From assembly GCA_963556145.1 (NCBI GenBank), contig OY744473.1, positions 682,001-746,000 on the forward strand: 64,000 nucleotides of DNA, in the 5' to 3' direction. The notes beneath the pieces are model-generated. The model was not told the origin of the DNA and did no database searches. It saw nothing but the letters and a program-made list of their open reading frames with translations. Position numbers and translations under genes: made by a program. Each line of letters starts with the position of its first letter. Within the stretch, counting starts at the first letter, position 1. Source of the DNA: Hygrocybe punicea (taxonomy: Eukaryota; Basidiomycota; Agaricomycetes; Agaricales; Hygrophoraceae). Shown here in pieces: positions 44,416 through 55,604 of this stretch.

Positions 44416-45256
44416 CTACATGACAATTCCCGTGGGGCGGCCGAGTATGATATTCCGTATTTCCTCCATATTCTGCAAGCACCGTACACATTCAAATGAG
44501 ATACACGAGCTTGGAATTTAATCTCATACACAGATTTAACTTACTGCCATGATAGATTCTTCATTTTGTGCAGCCTGCACAAATTCCTCACAGGTCAATT
44601 TACCGTCATGATTTATGTCCACCGTGTCGAAGAATAATTGTGCACGCTGTGCCAGCGCTGAGTCAGATAATGCTATCAAGACTGAAAAGGCCAACAACTT
44701 GCCTCCTTCCCATTCGCCCTCTCATTGATCTCATCAGCTGCGACGAAGATACGGATAACTTCTTCGCGTGAAATGGACCCGTTTCTGTCAGAATCGAAAA
44801 CCCGGAACAGTTCTGGAAAGGAAATGAGTGAATCAGCACAGGGAAAATGAATAGTGCGACGCAAACGCACCCTTGAGCCTACTGTCTAAATCGTCTGAAC
44901 CCAATTTAACTATAAACCGGAGGTACTCCTCAACGGACATTCTTCCGTCTTGGTTGGCATCGATGGCACTTCGGACAATCTCGCCAAGCTCCTTGGAAGG
45001 AATATTTAAATAATCACCAGTAAGAAATCGAGCACCGCCAGTTCGTCGTTTCATCTCCTTACACCTGTCGGGGTGTTCAGTAGGAACCGTTTCTCGATGC
45101 CAATGCACACACATGTAAGTTATTGCTTCGAGGGCAACTAGTTGCATGATTCATTAATGACTGGTAGCCAGATAGAGGTGGAATGTACAGACTTCCTGAT
45201 TCTTGTGCAATTACCTTGAGTTCCTGCTTCGACTGCTTCGAGGCTCGATTACCCAT
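44416..45256 (-). CDS. Divergent calcineurin-B-like EF-hand calcium sensor
   Basis: Six exons, 45256-45215, 45160-45111, 45064-44871, 44812-44753, 44681-44545 and 44472-44416, give 179 residues with all phases consistent. Calcineurin B is about 170. The N-terminus MGNRASKQSK fits an N-myristoylation signal, as in calcineurin B (MGN-A-S). EF loops read DANQDGRMSVEE, DSDRNGSISREE and DINHDGKLTCEE, spaced 24 and 23 residues apart as in calmodulin-like proteins. The segment FLTGDYLNIPSKELG resembles a degenerate first hand. Calcium sensing, probably at a membrane, is inferred. It differs too much from canonical fungal CNB1 to be that gene and is likely a paralogue. The second exon is the least certain. 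Confidence 0.75.
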
Positions 45257-45749
45257 GTCATGTGGGATTACCCAAGGTTGTATGCGTGACAGGAAGAAAA
45301 AACGCAGCTGTGAATCCAAGGATTTAAGCAACCGTTCGATTCTCACAGTGCGGCCAACATATGCCGGATTAGAGGATAAGACGAGCGTCAATTTGTTTCT
45401 TGAAGTGGGAAATACGACGAACAAGCTCACCGAAAGAGGGTACCAGCTGCCACCCAACTTGTCTAACTGTAACTTAGGTCACCATCAAACTTGACCTGTC
45501 ACAATTCATCTCCCAGCGCCAACGTGCTGCCCTATTTGGTTGTCCTGGTACAGTCACCGATATGTATTTGGTATATTGCTCCCGGAAGGCTTTTAGTTTC
45601 GCGAAGTTCCGTCCAGTAATGTGCGAGAACATCGCCATCGGATATCCTTGCAACATGATGGGTATAAGCGGGTTCCTGTGGTGCTGTCACTGTCAACAAG
45701 TATATATAAGCTAGGGGATGCCTGCAGGCTGAAGTTCTTACTAGGCTAG
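45257..45749. other. Upstream region of inverted duplication
   Basis: 45485-45745 matches the upstream region of the gene at 42107 in inverse orientation. No further gene is seen. Confidence 0.45.
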
Positions 45750-46681
45750 ATGCCCCCCGACAACAAAGAGAAGCACTCGTCCCATGACACTGCCGTCTCC
45801 AATCGCATGGGTGAGAATCTGCGTTGGAAGTTGAGCATGACGCCTTAAAACTGTGATGGCCTTTACCATGTAGATGTCACTATTCGCCGCCCACAGTACA
45901 CCACTCATGTTGGGGAGGATGTGAGGGATTTGAGTGCCCTCATATCCCTTACACGTCCAACTGACGTTGTAGTTGAAGACGAGATAAAGTGGCAAACAAA
46001 GGCTTTGAATGCACAAGCCATCGCTGTTGGTCTTCACTCACCTCCACATTGCTTTTTAAGCTCTAAATCATTATATAGGCTATTGTTCTGGCTATCATCC
46101 AAAGTCAAATACTCTCGTCTTCAAGTTCACTACCGCCAAGGGGAGGGCTCGAACTCTATACTGCAACAATTGCATCCTTCTCCATCGGCATTCTCTTGAA
46201 CGTTTTTGGTGCATTTTACGCATTGACATCGGCGTACTATTTGGATGCCAATCACTTTGGCGCAAAGTCCTTCATCCGGGGACTGGATGAAAAGGAGTTG
46301 GATGAGATCACACATCTGCGTTTGTCGCCATTAGCAAAGAAATTGGCCAGACAGAACTCTTTGCGTCCTATCGAAAGACGCTCGTTGAGGCTGGAAGAAG
46401 GAAACCTCTCTGGTGACAAGCTGTTCAGAAAGACGTCACTCGAGAAATACAGCCGCTCCATCGAGGAGCACAAGAGCGCAGGGTACCTCGCCAGTGCAAC
46501 AATCGCTCTTGGGTTCATCTGTTTTCCAATCGGCTTTCTCTGCCAGTTACAAGGCACGCAGTCCCTCGCAGTGCGCATCGCCGCTTACGTCGTCGTTGGG
46601 GTTCTCGTCTTCGTTCGGTACCTTGTTATACCTCTGCAAGATCGGCTTCAGAATCTGATGGGGCGGAGGATAATACCGTGA
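45750..46681 (+). CDS. Multi-pass membrane protein, family M, copy 2
   Basis: Three exons, 45750-45810, 45874-46025 and 46079-46681, give 271 residues in frame. The start MPPDNKEKHSSHDTAVSNRM differs from copy 1 (41176-42107) mainly in its first 13 residues. The rest differs at only a few positions (for example LSGDK against LAGDK, FVRYLV against FIRYLV) and ends RRIIP where copy 1 has RRIIPS. The membrane layout is the same: one span after residue 100 and two at the C-terminus. The first intron has diverged more than the exons, while the second is well kept. It is head-to-head with copy 1 about 3.6 kb away. Confidence 0.8.
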
Positions 46682-47198
46682 TGATAAGTCACTGCTATCT
46701 ATTTTATGTCTTGCTTTCCTGCTGTCCTGCTTCTAGCCTTCATACATCAATAACCTGTAATATTGACAGTACAGTACATCCTCGTAGCTAATGTAGTTGA
46801 CTGTTATTATGAAATGGAAAAACGACGGCTAGCTAGCTTTAGTACATGTAGATACATCGCTATAGAGTACGTGTATATCATCTCTCGATTACTCTCCATA
46901 TTAATCTCTATGACAAGGGGCGTATATATATACGACCCCAGCGTATACTCTATATATACTGCAAAATTTGTATAAGATGGTGCTGACGAGGATAGATGTG
47001 GGGAACTGCCAGTGGAATCGATAGAAAAGCTATGAGGGAAAACACCATGTAAATATTACGCTTATTTGTATTAGATATCAGAATGTGAGTCCAGTCGACT
47101 CGGACAAGGTCCTTTACCTTTTACTGCGCCGCACCAAACGTCCAAAACGTCTCCGAGCCGGCGAGCGGGATCGCAGCGCATCACGTGTTGAAGTGCAA
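46682..47198. other. Intergenic, AT-rich
   Basis: TATATA-rich promoter-like sequence around 46920-46970 upstream of CBP3. No gene is seen. Confidence 0.4.
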
Positions 47199-48499
47199 AT
47201 GTTGCGGCTCAGACGTTCTCCACTGTTTAACCCACAAAACACATTCAGATATGTCGTAACAGCCTCGAAAAACTCAAATGTCAAGTCAATTCCGCATCCC
47301 AGTTCACCAGCACCTTCCAAATTGAATGCTTCTAGGCCCTTGCCAGGGCGAGAGTCACACCGGGAGAGCTGGTTGACGCGACAGGTCCGAGCATCGCCAG
47401 TGGCCCTGAAAATATTTATGGGCATTGCGAAGTTGCTCGGGTACGGAAATCCTAGACAAGTCGCTGGAAGGCGCACCTTCGGAATATACGAACAAGTGTG
47501 TATCGTCAGAGCTGACGAAGACAGCACATTTTGGAGAGAAGGTGCGTTTTTTTATGGATTTTCCGGCTGTTGTTCCTGGTGCTGGCGTGTTTTCGAATGT
47601 TCATTGTCGTCTGCTGGGTTCTTACTACATCACTGTTCCTTTCCTTACCCTTTTTTTTTCGAATCATGTAAAAACTTACTGCATTCACAACAGCCTGTCA
47701 CCTTCCGCCAACTTTTCAATCCTGGTTCACCATTACAAACCTCCACATCTGGCTCCTCACAGTCCGATTCCGCGCGCTTCCGCCTCCACATGGCGATGCG
47801 TACATCCAGGGCCTTATCGACCACTTCTTCATCGACGTCGAGGATCGCATCCGCGCTGTCCTCCAGCCCAGCTCAGGGCCCCACGTTCCCTACACCACCG
47901 CTTCTCGCTTCTACACAAACCCAAACGCCCCGGTTGACGGCGGCTCGCCCGAAAAGCGCGGACGCGCTCCCGACCGGCTCGTAACACGCCAGATGAAGAT
48001 ATTCAAGGAACAGTGGACGGGTATGGGCATGGCGTTCGACCTGGGGCTTGTCAGGGGCGACATGGACATGGCAGGCGCCGTGTGGAGAAATTTGCTGGGC
48101 GCACGGGGCGCGCGCGGTATCGCCTTCGAATCACCACCTCCGACGACGTCGACGACTACGACTACGACTACGACTACGACTACGACTACACCGAACTCAG
48201 TACCGGAGCCACCACCGTCGTCCTTCCGCCGGTCCATCAACCTAGTCGGCGGACTCGTCGAGAACCCCGCCAAGATCGATGAGCGGGGACTCGACGTCGA
48301 GGAGGCGCGAGACGACCACTCCGGTGTATACGATTTCCCTGCCCACGAAGCGGACAAGTACATCTCGTACCCCGAGGTTATGGTGGACGTCGTGGCATAC
48401 GTACGCAGAGAATTGTTACGGCTCGAACGTGTACCCGACGAAGAAATTATTCGTGGTGATTTCAAGATGTTGAAGTTCGGGAACGTGAGAGGGAGTTGA
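47199..48499 (+). CDS. CBP3: Mitochondrial ubiquinol-cytochrome c reductase assembly chaperone CBP3
   Basis: Exons 47199-47541 and 47694-48499 join in phase (382 residues). The start at ATG 47199 gives a basic, hydroxylated presequence (MLRLRRSPLFNPQNTFRYVV) typical of mitochondrial import. The conserved chaperone domain follows: TFWRE, TFQSWFTITNLHIWLLTVRF, IDHFFIDVEDRIRAVL, RQMKIFKEQWTGMGMAFDLG, AVWRNLLG and, after an insert, VDVVAYVRRELLRLERVPDE. In yeast CBP3 with CBP6 assists cytochrome b synthesis and complex III assembly. Odd features are a poly-Thr run (about 48145-48195, from ACT/ACG repeats) and a Pro/Ser insert between the domain's last two helices. The single intron, 152 nt, is long for this window. 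Confidence 0.85.
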
Positions 48500-48786
48500 C
48501 GTGGGAGTGGTTTCTGCGTGTATCGTACCGGTATCAACGCACTGTATTCGGTAGTCTAGGAGATGCAAGGAATAGTTGAACCTCCAGCCTTTCGTGCATT
48601 GTAGAGCCGGGATAAAATTAGAGTTACAACTTGAAATAATTTAAGTACTAGATACACGGACAAGTCAGTATTGTCCCATGGCACAGCGGCACAATGCAGA
48701 TAGATACACAACAGGAGATACAAAAAAAAAGATAGAAAAGAAGAATACAAGAGATACAAAATAGGCGAGGGCGTAACGTTTAACGT

Positions 48787-51700
48787 TTAGTCTGGAAAGA
48801 CCCTCCATGCGTTAATCGCGCGTTCCAGCTTCGCGGTGGCTTCCTTGGCGATATCCTCAGGAAGATAATTCCAGATTAGGTTGCACTGCGTCTTCTCTAC
48901 CAATTCAAGTCGAATTTTTGCCAAGGCAGGGCGTGTGTAGAGGGCGTGCTGATAAAAGAAAGAAAGAAAGAAAGAAAAAGAAGAGAAAAAAAAACGAAAT
49001 GAGGTAAGTCACGAGCGATCAACGACAAAAGAACCAAACATTGAACTGACTTCTCTCTGGATTTCCTTCGGTAAAAGCTTAGAAGTGAAATAGAGCTTGT
49101 GCAGTGTCAACCCGACTATGCGAGCCAGGAAAAGCTGCTTTCGTGTCGGATAGGCTGCAGGAGTTTCCCGGATGTAGTGTAAAAGACCTTCTGGGGGCGA
49201 GAAGAGTCCCCGCAGAGCATCGTGAGCAGCATTTAGCAAATCCTGGAACGACGGCTGAACGTGCGAGGTACACTCGAAAGAACAACTGTGAATGGGTGTC
49301 GTCATTTTCATCTACCAAAGGCCAGAAATCAATCAATCAATCCATCATATATATGTTCACTACAATACTGGACCGTGGGGCGAATACTTACCTCCTGGAA
49401 AGGATGCATAACGATGTTCATGGAATCGATCATATACAGCTTGATCGCTTCGAGAAATTGAAGCTGTGATTCCTCGGTTGGTCGTTTTACCGCCTCATCC
49501 AAAACCTGAAACATTAATATTTGCCGTAATCAGAAAAAAACAAGGCGGGTTATAAATATGTTGTCATATAGATACCGCAATGAAGCACACTTGGAAACAT
49601 CTCACGCAGGCGTCTCGTAAAGCCTGTCCAGCGCCCCCGAGGTTTAACAACGTTGGGGAAGGTGAGTGTTAAAGACGTACTGGTTCCAATGAGGCACGCA
49701 GTTCAGGAATGTTCGTATATTTTATGCGTTCATATATTTCGTATGGTCCTCGAAATGGGTGCTTGTCACTCCCTGACTTGATATTCATCATCATCTGCGG
49801 GCCGGATCTATAAGAAGGGGTTGGAACGTTTTTTTCAATACAAGGTGGAACCAGCATCGGCATTACCTCGTATCGACGGTGAGAAGTATTCTCTGAAGAA
49901 ACCGAAACGTTGGGCTGTCCGGAAGATGATTTCCAGGCATTAAGCGATTCACGTCGCATATCGCAGCCTTCGCTCTTTCTGAGTTGAGATGTAGTATGAG
50001 GGATTGTCCGTGTAACCAATCATCGGGTGGGGTGGAGTATGCTGGGGCACCCGTGATCACATAGTCAAACACCAGATCACTGGCGGCGTCTGAAAGCAGG
50101 GAGCAGCCCTTTGAGTTACTTTGGACGAGTTCTAAATCCTCCCGAAGAACGGCGAAGGCGGTGATCATTAGGCGTTCTCCAGCGTTTTCGTAGATGAACG
50201 TTTCCGTTGCGGCGTAAATGCTTGAATTGCGACTCAAAGCCTCGATCTGAACTGACGCAGCTCTCCAGTAAAATATGATGAGCTGCATCTGGAGATTATG
50301 CAGCAATTCCTTCGAGATTGTATCGTTGTAGCCAAGAAAGGATCCAAGGATACAGCGCCAACACTGCAGCATCAGTTAGCAATCGATGTCAGACCAGTGA
50401 AGCGTAATTTACGGACGGTGCATTGGACCTCTTCGATATCATTTGAGGTGGTGCGGACTGCGCGACTATTAGGCGCCTCTCCAAGATAGTAGGTGGTTGC
50501 AAGAAATCACCTGGTCCAGTGTACATGGACGATGAAGAGTGAAAGCAGTCCGATGCCTGAGAACCAAATGGCTGAGGCTGTGAATAGGAGCAACAACTGT
50601 AATCCAAGAAAATTCTGGCATTAGTGATTGGACAACGTTGAGCCAGGGAAAGATGATATATACGTGTTTCGACGGCTGAAAATATCCGCTAGTGAACCGT
50701 GGACCGAGAATGGTGACTGGGAGGGGATAAGTCCTGGGCTACCAGCACTTCCCCCTAGTCTGTAATCGGCAAATGAATGACCAGGCGAAGACGGAGCGTT
50801 GCATGGTGCACGCGGAATCTCCTAAAGTCCAGCGAATTGTTAGCAGGATTTTCTATTTTATCCCGTGGGGGCCGAAAACATACAGATATACTCGAAGACG
50901 TAGCACTGAGGCCGTCAATTGATGACTCCCCACCCGGTGATCGGTATGTTTGGAAATATGGCGTTGCGTAGACCCTTAAAGCTTGAGGAGGGGGTGAGAT
51001 GAACATGCTCGGAGATTGTTCCGTTTGAGTTACGTTTTGATTGCGCATGAGTGTCGCTATGCGGTCGACCTACGGGAGAAAAGTTGACCATCAGACGCCG
51101 AGCTTCAAAGGGCTCGTTAACGCACCTCATCATAGTCAGCCCATCCATCCCGTTGAATGGGACCAAAATGGTGATAGACCTCGCTGGCATCTTGACCTAG
51201 GTCAAATTCAACGGAGCCACTTGATTCGGCATGAACTGGAATATCGTCCAGTTGGAAAGAGTGCGGTGTAGGGACGCCGACTTCGTGGGCCAAAGGAGGA
51301 AAACCAAGCAGTGTTGAAGACGAGCTCTAAATGCGATAAGACCTTCAACCAGTGGATCATCGAAGAATAGAAGTCGACGGACTTACTTCTATAAAATCCC
51401 TACGATGGTCGCTGAATTGGTAAGTTTCAAAAGCGAAACAATAATTACTCACCCGTAGCCTAAAACTGGATTCAACTAGGAAGTAGTAATATAAGCAAAC
51501 ATAAATTTGAATGGCGAGGTAAAAACCCATACGGAATAGTAATCGGCGTTATCAGGCTCGTGACCCTGCTCGTGTTCATCGACTATCCCATGTCCTGCTG
51601 ACCGGAAAATATCATCCTGGTCATCGTTGCCCATTGGCAGTGATAAAATGCAGGATCCACCAGTTACCCTACCAGAACGATTGCTGGAGGTGACACGTGC

Positions 51701-52192
51701 AGGCCCGGCAATATTCGGAAAGTCGACGGTCATTGAAACATCCGGGTCGGATCCCGGTCCTTGCAGAGAAGAAAAGATTCCAAATGAACAGACAGGCTGT
51801 TGAAGGATGCGTGCAGCTGAAAAGGTATTTGAAGAAGGCGAACAGGGTGGAAGGGTCGGGTCAAGAGACATGGTGGAGGCATTCATCCTCAGCTGTCTTC
51901 GGCTATGTCTCAAGCCGCATCTGTAAGAGATCACACGGTATTAATGAATGAAACTGACAAAGCCAACATGCGCCGCTCACTTGTTACACCAGGTTTCTCC
52001 GTTGGGACCAGTTCTCCACGCAGGAGCACGTCGAGCCTTGCAATTGGCGCAGTGACGAGCTCGACGTCTTGAATGCCGAACGCTCTTGCTGCTTGGATTA
52101 TGGTAAACAAAACGATGAGATCTGTTCATGCTTTTGGAGTTGGGAGTGTTGGTGCTCGCGAGAGAATACGGTTGGGCAGTGGTATTTATCAT
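48787..52192 (-). CDS. GATA-type zinc-finger gene with long multi-exon C-terminal part
   Basis: Exon 1 (52192-51981) starts MINTTAQPYSLASTNTPNSK and carries CANCKARRAPAWRTGPNGET followed by WCNK. Exon 2 (from 51920) resumes CGLRHSRRQLRMN, completing a C-x2-C...C-x2-C GATA finger split by an intron at the same point as in the small GATA gene at 53006. Downstream exons contain Ser/Pro-rich regulatory-type sequence (to about 50390). They continue with helical exons, for example FYWRAASVQIEALSRNSSIY (about 50300-49863) and ILEAVKRPTEESQLQFLEA-like sequence near 49500. One further exon is at 49311-49050, and the gene ends KLERAINAWRVFPD with TAA at 48787. The finger is clear. That all exons form one gene is likely but unproven, and two genes are possible. 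It is probably a transcription regulator. Confidence 0.6.
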
Positions 52193-53005
52193 AGACCATT
52201 ACGTACGTAGTATTTGATCAGGATTGCCCATTCTGGATCCCGTCCGATTGTGGGGTAACGGCGGTGAGAACAGAATGTACTGGCTTCACGCTCGACCAGA
52301 TGAGGCGTGAGCGCTGTGAGCCCGAGCTGTTTACAAAACCGGTGATCTACTTCAGAGACCGGTGTAACCGCTTTTACCATAATGTATAAGACCCTGTGCT
52401 CTGGTTATCACAAGCACCTGGTGCCACTCACAAAGTACAGCCGCTACCACTCTGCCAACGGAAAAGGTAATGGTGATTGATCACAATTGCCTTGATCGCG
52501 CATTTCTATTGATAGTGGAAAAGGCAAGTGTGATCAGTCATTTATAACAATCGATCAAGAGCTTGGCATACCATCATCGCCCCCTCAGGGTATACCGCCA
52601 GACGGAACTTCCCAGGGTACAAATGATTTTCCAGCAGCTAGACATATTTCTGCTAGAAAGGTTCTACCATCGAGCTCCAGTGATACGGTTGCGAACCGGG
52701 ATGACCTAGTCACTGATAAAGACCTGCTAGCGAAGCTTGAAGATGATGGTGGAGTTCAGCCCCACGCACAGCGATCGGGTATTGAAATTTGAATTATTGA
52801 ATATTGAATATTGAATATTTAAATCATTATTAATAGTAATAATTCCGTCTACGATGGAACACCACAACTCTGTCATGAATGAGGGGGGAATTTGTAGGAT
52901 TACGGACCGAGGTACAGAGTAAGCATTTCTCTTTCTTTTCTTAAACTCTTCAACCGAAACTAATACAGGGATAGCAGGAACTTGAAGAGCGTGTGGGCAC
53001 ATGTG
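52193..53005. other. Intergenic, nothing firm
   Basis: A 63-residue minus frame (52380-52189) has no family features. An AT-rich run with repeated GAATATT lies near 52785-52815. Confidence 0.4.
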
Positions 53006-53304
53006 TTATATTGTTGAGCCGGTAGGTGATGACGATTGGTTGGCAGACCGCTCCTGGGATTTCCTCCGTTCTCGGCAATACCGCAACCCGCATCTTTCCA
53101 TGACGATAATCTTATGAGCGCTCACGCATAGAAATAATAACACAAGACTTTGGTAGCTCACTTGTTGCACAAAGTTTCGCCGTTCGGACCCGTTCTCCAA
53201 GCCGGAGAGCGACCATCGTTGCATTTGGCGCAGATCCGAACTCTCCCAGGGCGTCGAACAGCCATGCCCGGATTCATGAAAATGAAGGGACCGTCTTTTT
53301 TCAT
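53006..53304 (-). CDS. Small GATA-type zinc-finger protein
   Basis: Exons 53304-53162 and 53093-53006 give a 76-residue protein: MKKDGPFIFMNPGMAVRRPG, the finger CAKCNDGRSPAWRTGPNGET with LCNK, then CGLRYCRERRKSQERSANQ. This is C-x2-C-x17-18-C-x2-C, the type IV zinc finger of GATA factors, with the basic tail that normally contacts DNA. It is almost nothing but the finger. The intron splits LCNK/CGL exactly as in its neighbour at 52192, so the two probably arose by tandem duplication. It may act as a competitor of a full-length regulator, or it may be a truncated copy. Confidence 0.75.
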
Positions 53305-53770
53305 GATTTCGACTTGAGGGGGTTGAGATAGTTGGAGGGGGCAGTGGGTGAGAATGAAGGGGAAATCGGGGGTTTACAACTCTTGCCCATGGATTATGAT
53401 GATCGATATATGATCGATCACCATTGCTATGAAAGGCAGTTATGTGATCACGGCTGTACCTTTACCTCCACCACAGCCTACCAAGGTCAGCCTGAGCCTT
53501 ATTCGTCGGTCGCTATACTTACCCGCAACTGGGACGGATCACGAGGCTACCTGGACATTACGGATGGTTTCCCAACCGGTCCGCGGCCCGACCTCCCACT
53601 ATAAATATGCACCGTCAAAACCATGCAGTGAGTACTGTATTCATAATAAATCCGTCTGCCACATCGATACCCTCCTGAACCGCAGAAACACAACCCATCT
53701 ACAATGCTTCACAAAGTGACATCCGCACACGTTTAATACGTACGTTCGACATTGCGACGCCCTTGCGGAA
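53305..53770. other. Intergenic between divergent genes
   Basis: TATAAATA-like sequence near 53603 and no supported gene. Frames here are short. Confidence 0.35.
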
Positions 53771-55178
53771 ATGTCCTCCATACTTCTCTTTGTGTCCAAT
53801 GAAACGAAGAGCATAGTCCGATATTGTTGTTCGACCATCGCCGGGTTTATCTGGTCGAGACAATCGACGGATTCTCTTTCCATGGAGGAGGAGGACACAT
53901 CCGGGCCTCCCGACCGTCAAGTCTTGGATCTGACACACAAAGTCAAGACCCTTACGACTGAGGCTGTCGCACAAGGTGGCTTTTCCGACGTTTATCGCGG
54001 AGAGTTGGAAGAAGATGTCGTCCGCCGGGTGAACGAAGCGAAGAGCCAAGTGAAGAGTTCCTTTACTTCTCCGAATCACACCTCAGGCTGAACGTTCCAC
54101 AGGTCGTAGTAGCAATCAAACTACTACGTTGTTTTACCGAAGGGAAATATGACTTCAACCGCGCCAAAAAGGTATCGTCGCGTGCTCAGGCTGTGAATTT
54201 CGCAAAGGTCTCATGGTTTTTTTCTTTAATAAATATATATATATATATAAACAGAGGCTTTATCACGAAGTGGACATCTTGGCTCGCGCCGCCCATCCCA
54301 ATGTTGTTCAAGTATTTGGGATATCGTATCATATGGGTGGACGACCAGCCATAATAATGCCTTGGTATCACAACGGCAACGTTCGTGAATATCTTCAGGT
54401 GACCAACCCGGGTGCCCGGGCCGATAAGTTGAAACTAGTAAGCACCCTAACGCCTTTGTCGAACTATTACTTGACTCCGACCACTCTTAAAGATTCGAGA
54501 CGTAATACGAGGTTTATGTCACTTACACTCGCTGACGCCCCCAATCATGCATGGCGATCTCAAAGCAGTTAAGCGTCGAATGCTCTTTTTTTTGTTTTTT
54601 GTTTTTTGTTTATTTTAAAGAAGAAATCCAACTGATCTCGACCATTTGTGCATGCGCAGAACAACATCTTGATCGCCGACGATGGCCGTGCTGTCCTCTG
54701 TGACCTTGGGTCGTCCCGAGCCTTGGAAGGCTCAGACGCCACTACAACCGGAACCACAACCACCGCAGCAGCTTCCCTTCGGTGGCAAGCCCCAGAGCAC
54801 CTGTTGAGCGACGAGGTTCGACCGACACCATTCTCCGAGATTTGGTCCTTTGCGTGTACCGCTTGCGAGGTAAGCAGTAAAGTCTCACCTGGTACATAAA
54901 GTCCTAATCAAAACGACCCCCCTCCCTATTCTTTCTTCCCTCTCTTGAAGATCTTTCTCGAGAAGGTCCCCTACAGCCACCGTAACCAAGGGGCGATGGT
55001 GGTGCAAGACATTCTGCGAGGCGTCAAGCCTTTCGAGCTGCCGAGACCTACGGTCAGCGTTACTGGTGGTTCATGTTGGGAGTTGTTCGTCCGCTGCTGG
55101 AATTATTCCCCAGCCGCACGACCTTCGACAGAGGAAGTACGGATGACGCTAGAAAGTGATCATATGGCATTCCTGTGA
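53771..55178 (+). CDS. Protein kinase of the basidiomycete TKL-like group
   Basis: Six exons, 53771-54028, 54103-54171, 54255-54437, 54493-54567, 54660-54869 and 54951-55178, join in frame (340 residues). The catalytic landmarks appear in order: glycine loop VAQGGFSDVYRGEL, VAIKLLR (Lys), RLYHEVDILARAAHPNVVQV (helix C Glu), LTPPIMHGDLKANNILI (catalytic loop, HGD instead of HRD) and LCDLGSS (DLG instead of DFG). These are followed by LRWQAPEHLL (APE), SEIWSFACTACEIF and RCWNYSPAARPSTEEV. HGD/DLG variants are common in the expanded kinase families of Agaricomycetes and keep the essential Lys and Asp residues, so activity is plausible. The N-terminal 60 residues are not conserved. Substrate is unknown. 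Confidence 0.88.
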
Positions 55179-55604
55179 ACGTGGCGAATTGACCATAGTG
55201 TTTGACTTCAAGGATTTGATGTTCTTCGGCAGTCCTCGTCTGGATCTGTTTTGCTCACGTTGAATACCATTGTTTTGTGATATATACCATGCTTATGAAA
55301 CACGACAGAATTTATAGATTCATGGTCATGCTACTGATAATGTAATGTACAGATTTTGCAGCGTACAAAACTGTGCACAAATAAAAGTGCATCAGGACTT
55401 CATTGACTGCAAAATTTACAACCGATGCGACCAGCCCAAAGTTGTGGGAGATATTAATGCGTCCAATTGTGTACGCTGCAGGGAGTCTACAGCACAGCAG
55501 CAATTTCGGGTTCGAAATACTGTATTCACGGAGACTGCTTAGATCAAATCGGTATCATACAAAATACTGTCGTTTCTTGCAAACCCCCAGTCGTCTTTAA
55601 ACTT
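55179..55604. other. Intergenic between convergent genes
   Basis: No gene is supported. It lies between the stops of the kinase and the TENA-lectin gene. Confidence 0.4.

Noticed and set aside
44682..44730. 17-nt intron in the EF-hand gene
   Set aside because: GTTGTTGGCCTTTTCAG would keep frame, but a 71-nt intron with a GTATCT donor (44752-44682) gives the normal spacing between EF loops.
52189..52380. 63-residue frame next to the GATA gene start
   Set aside because: No family features and it overlaps the promoter side of the GATA gene.
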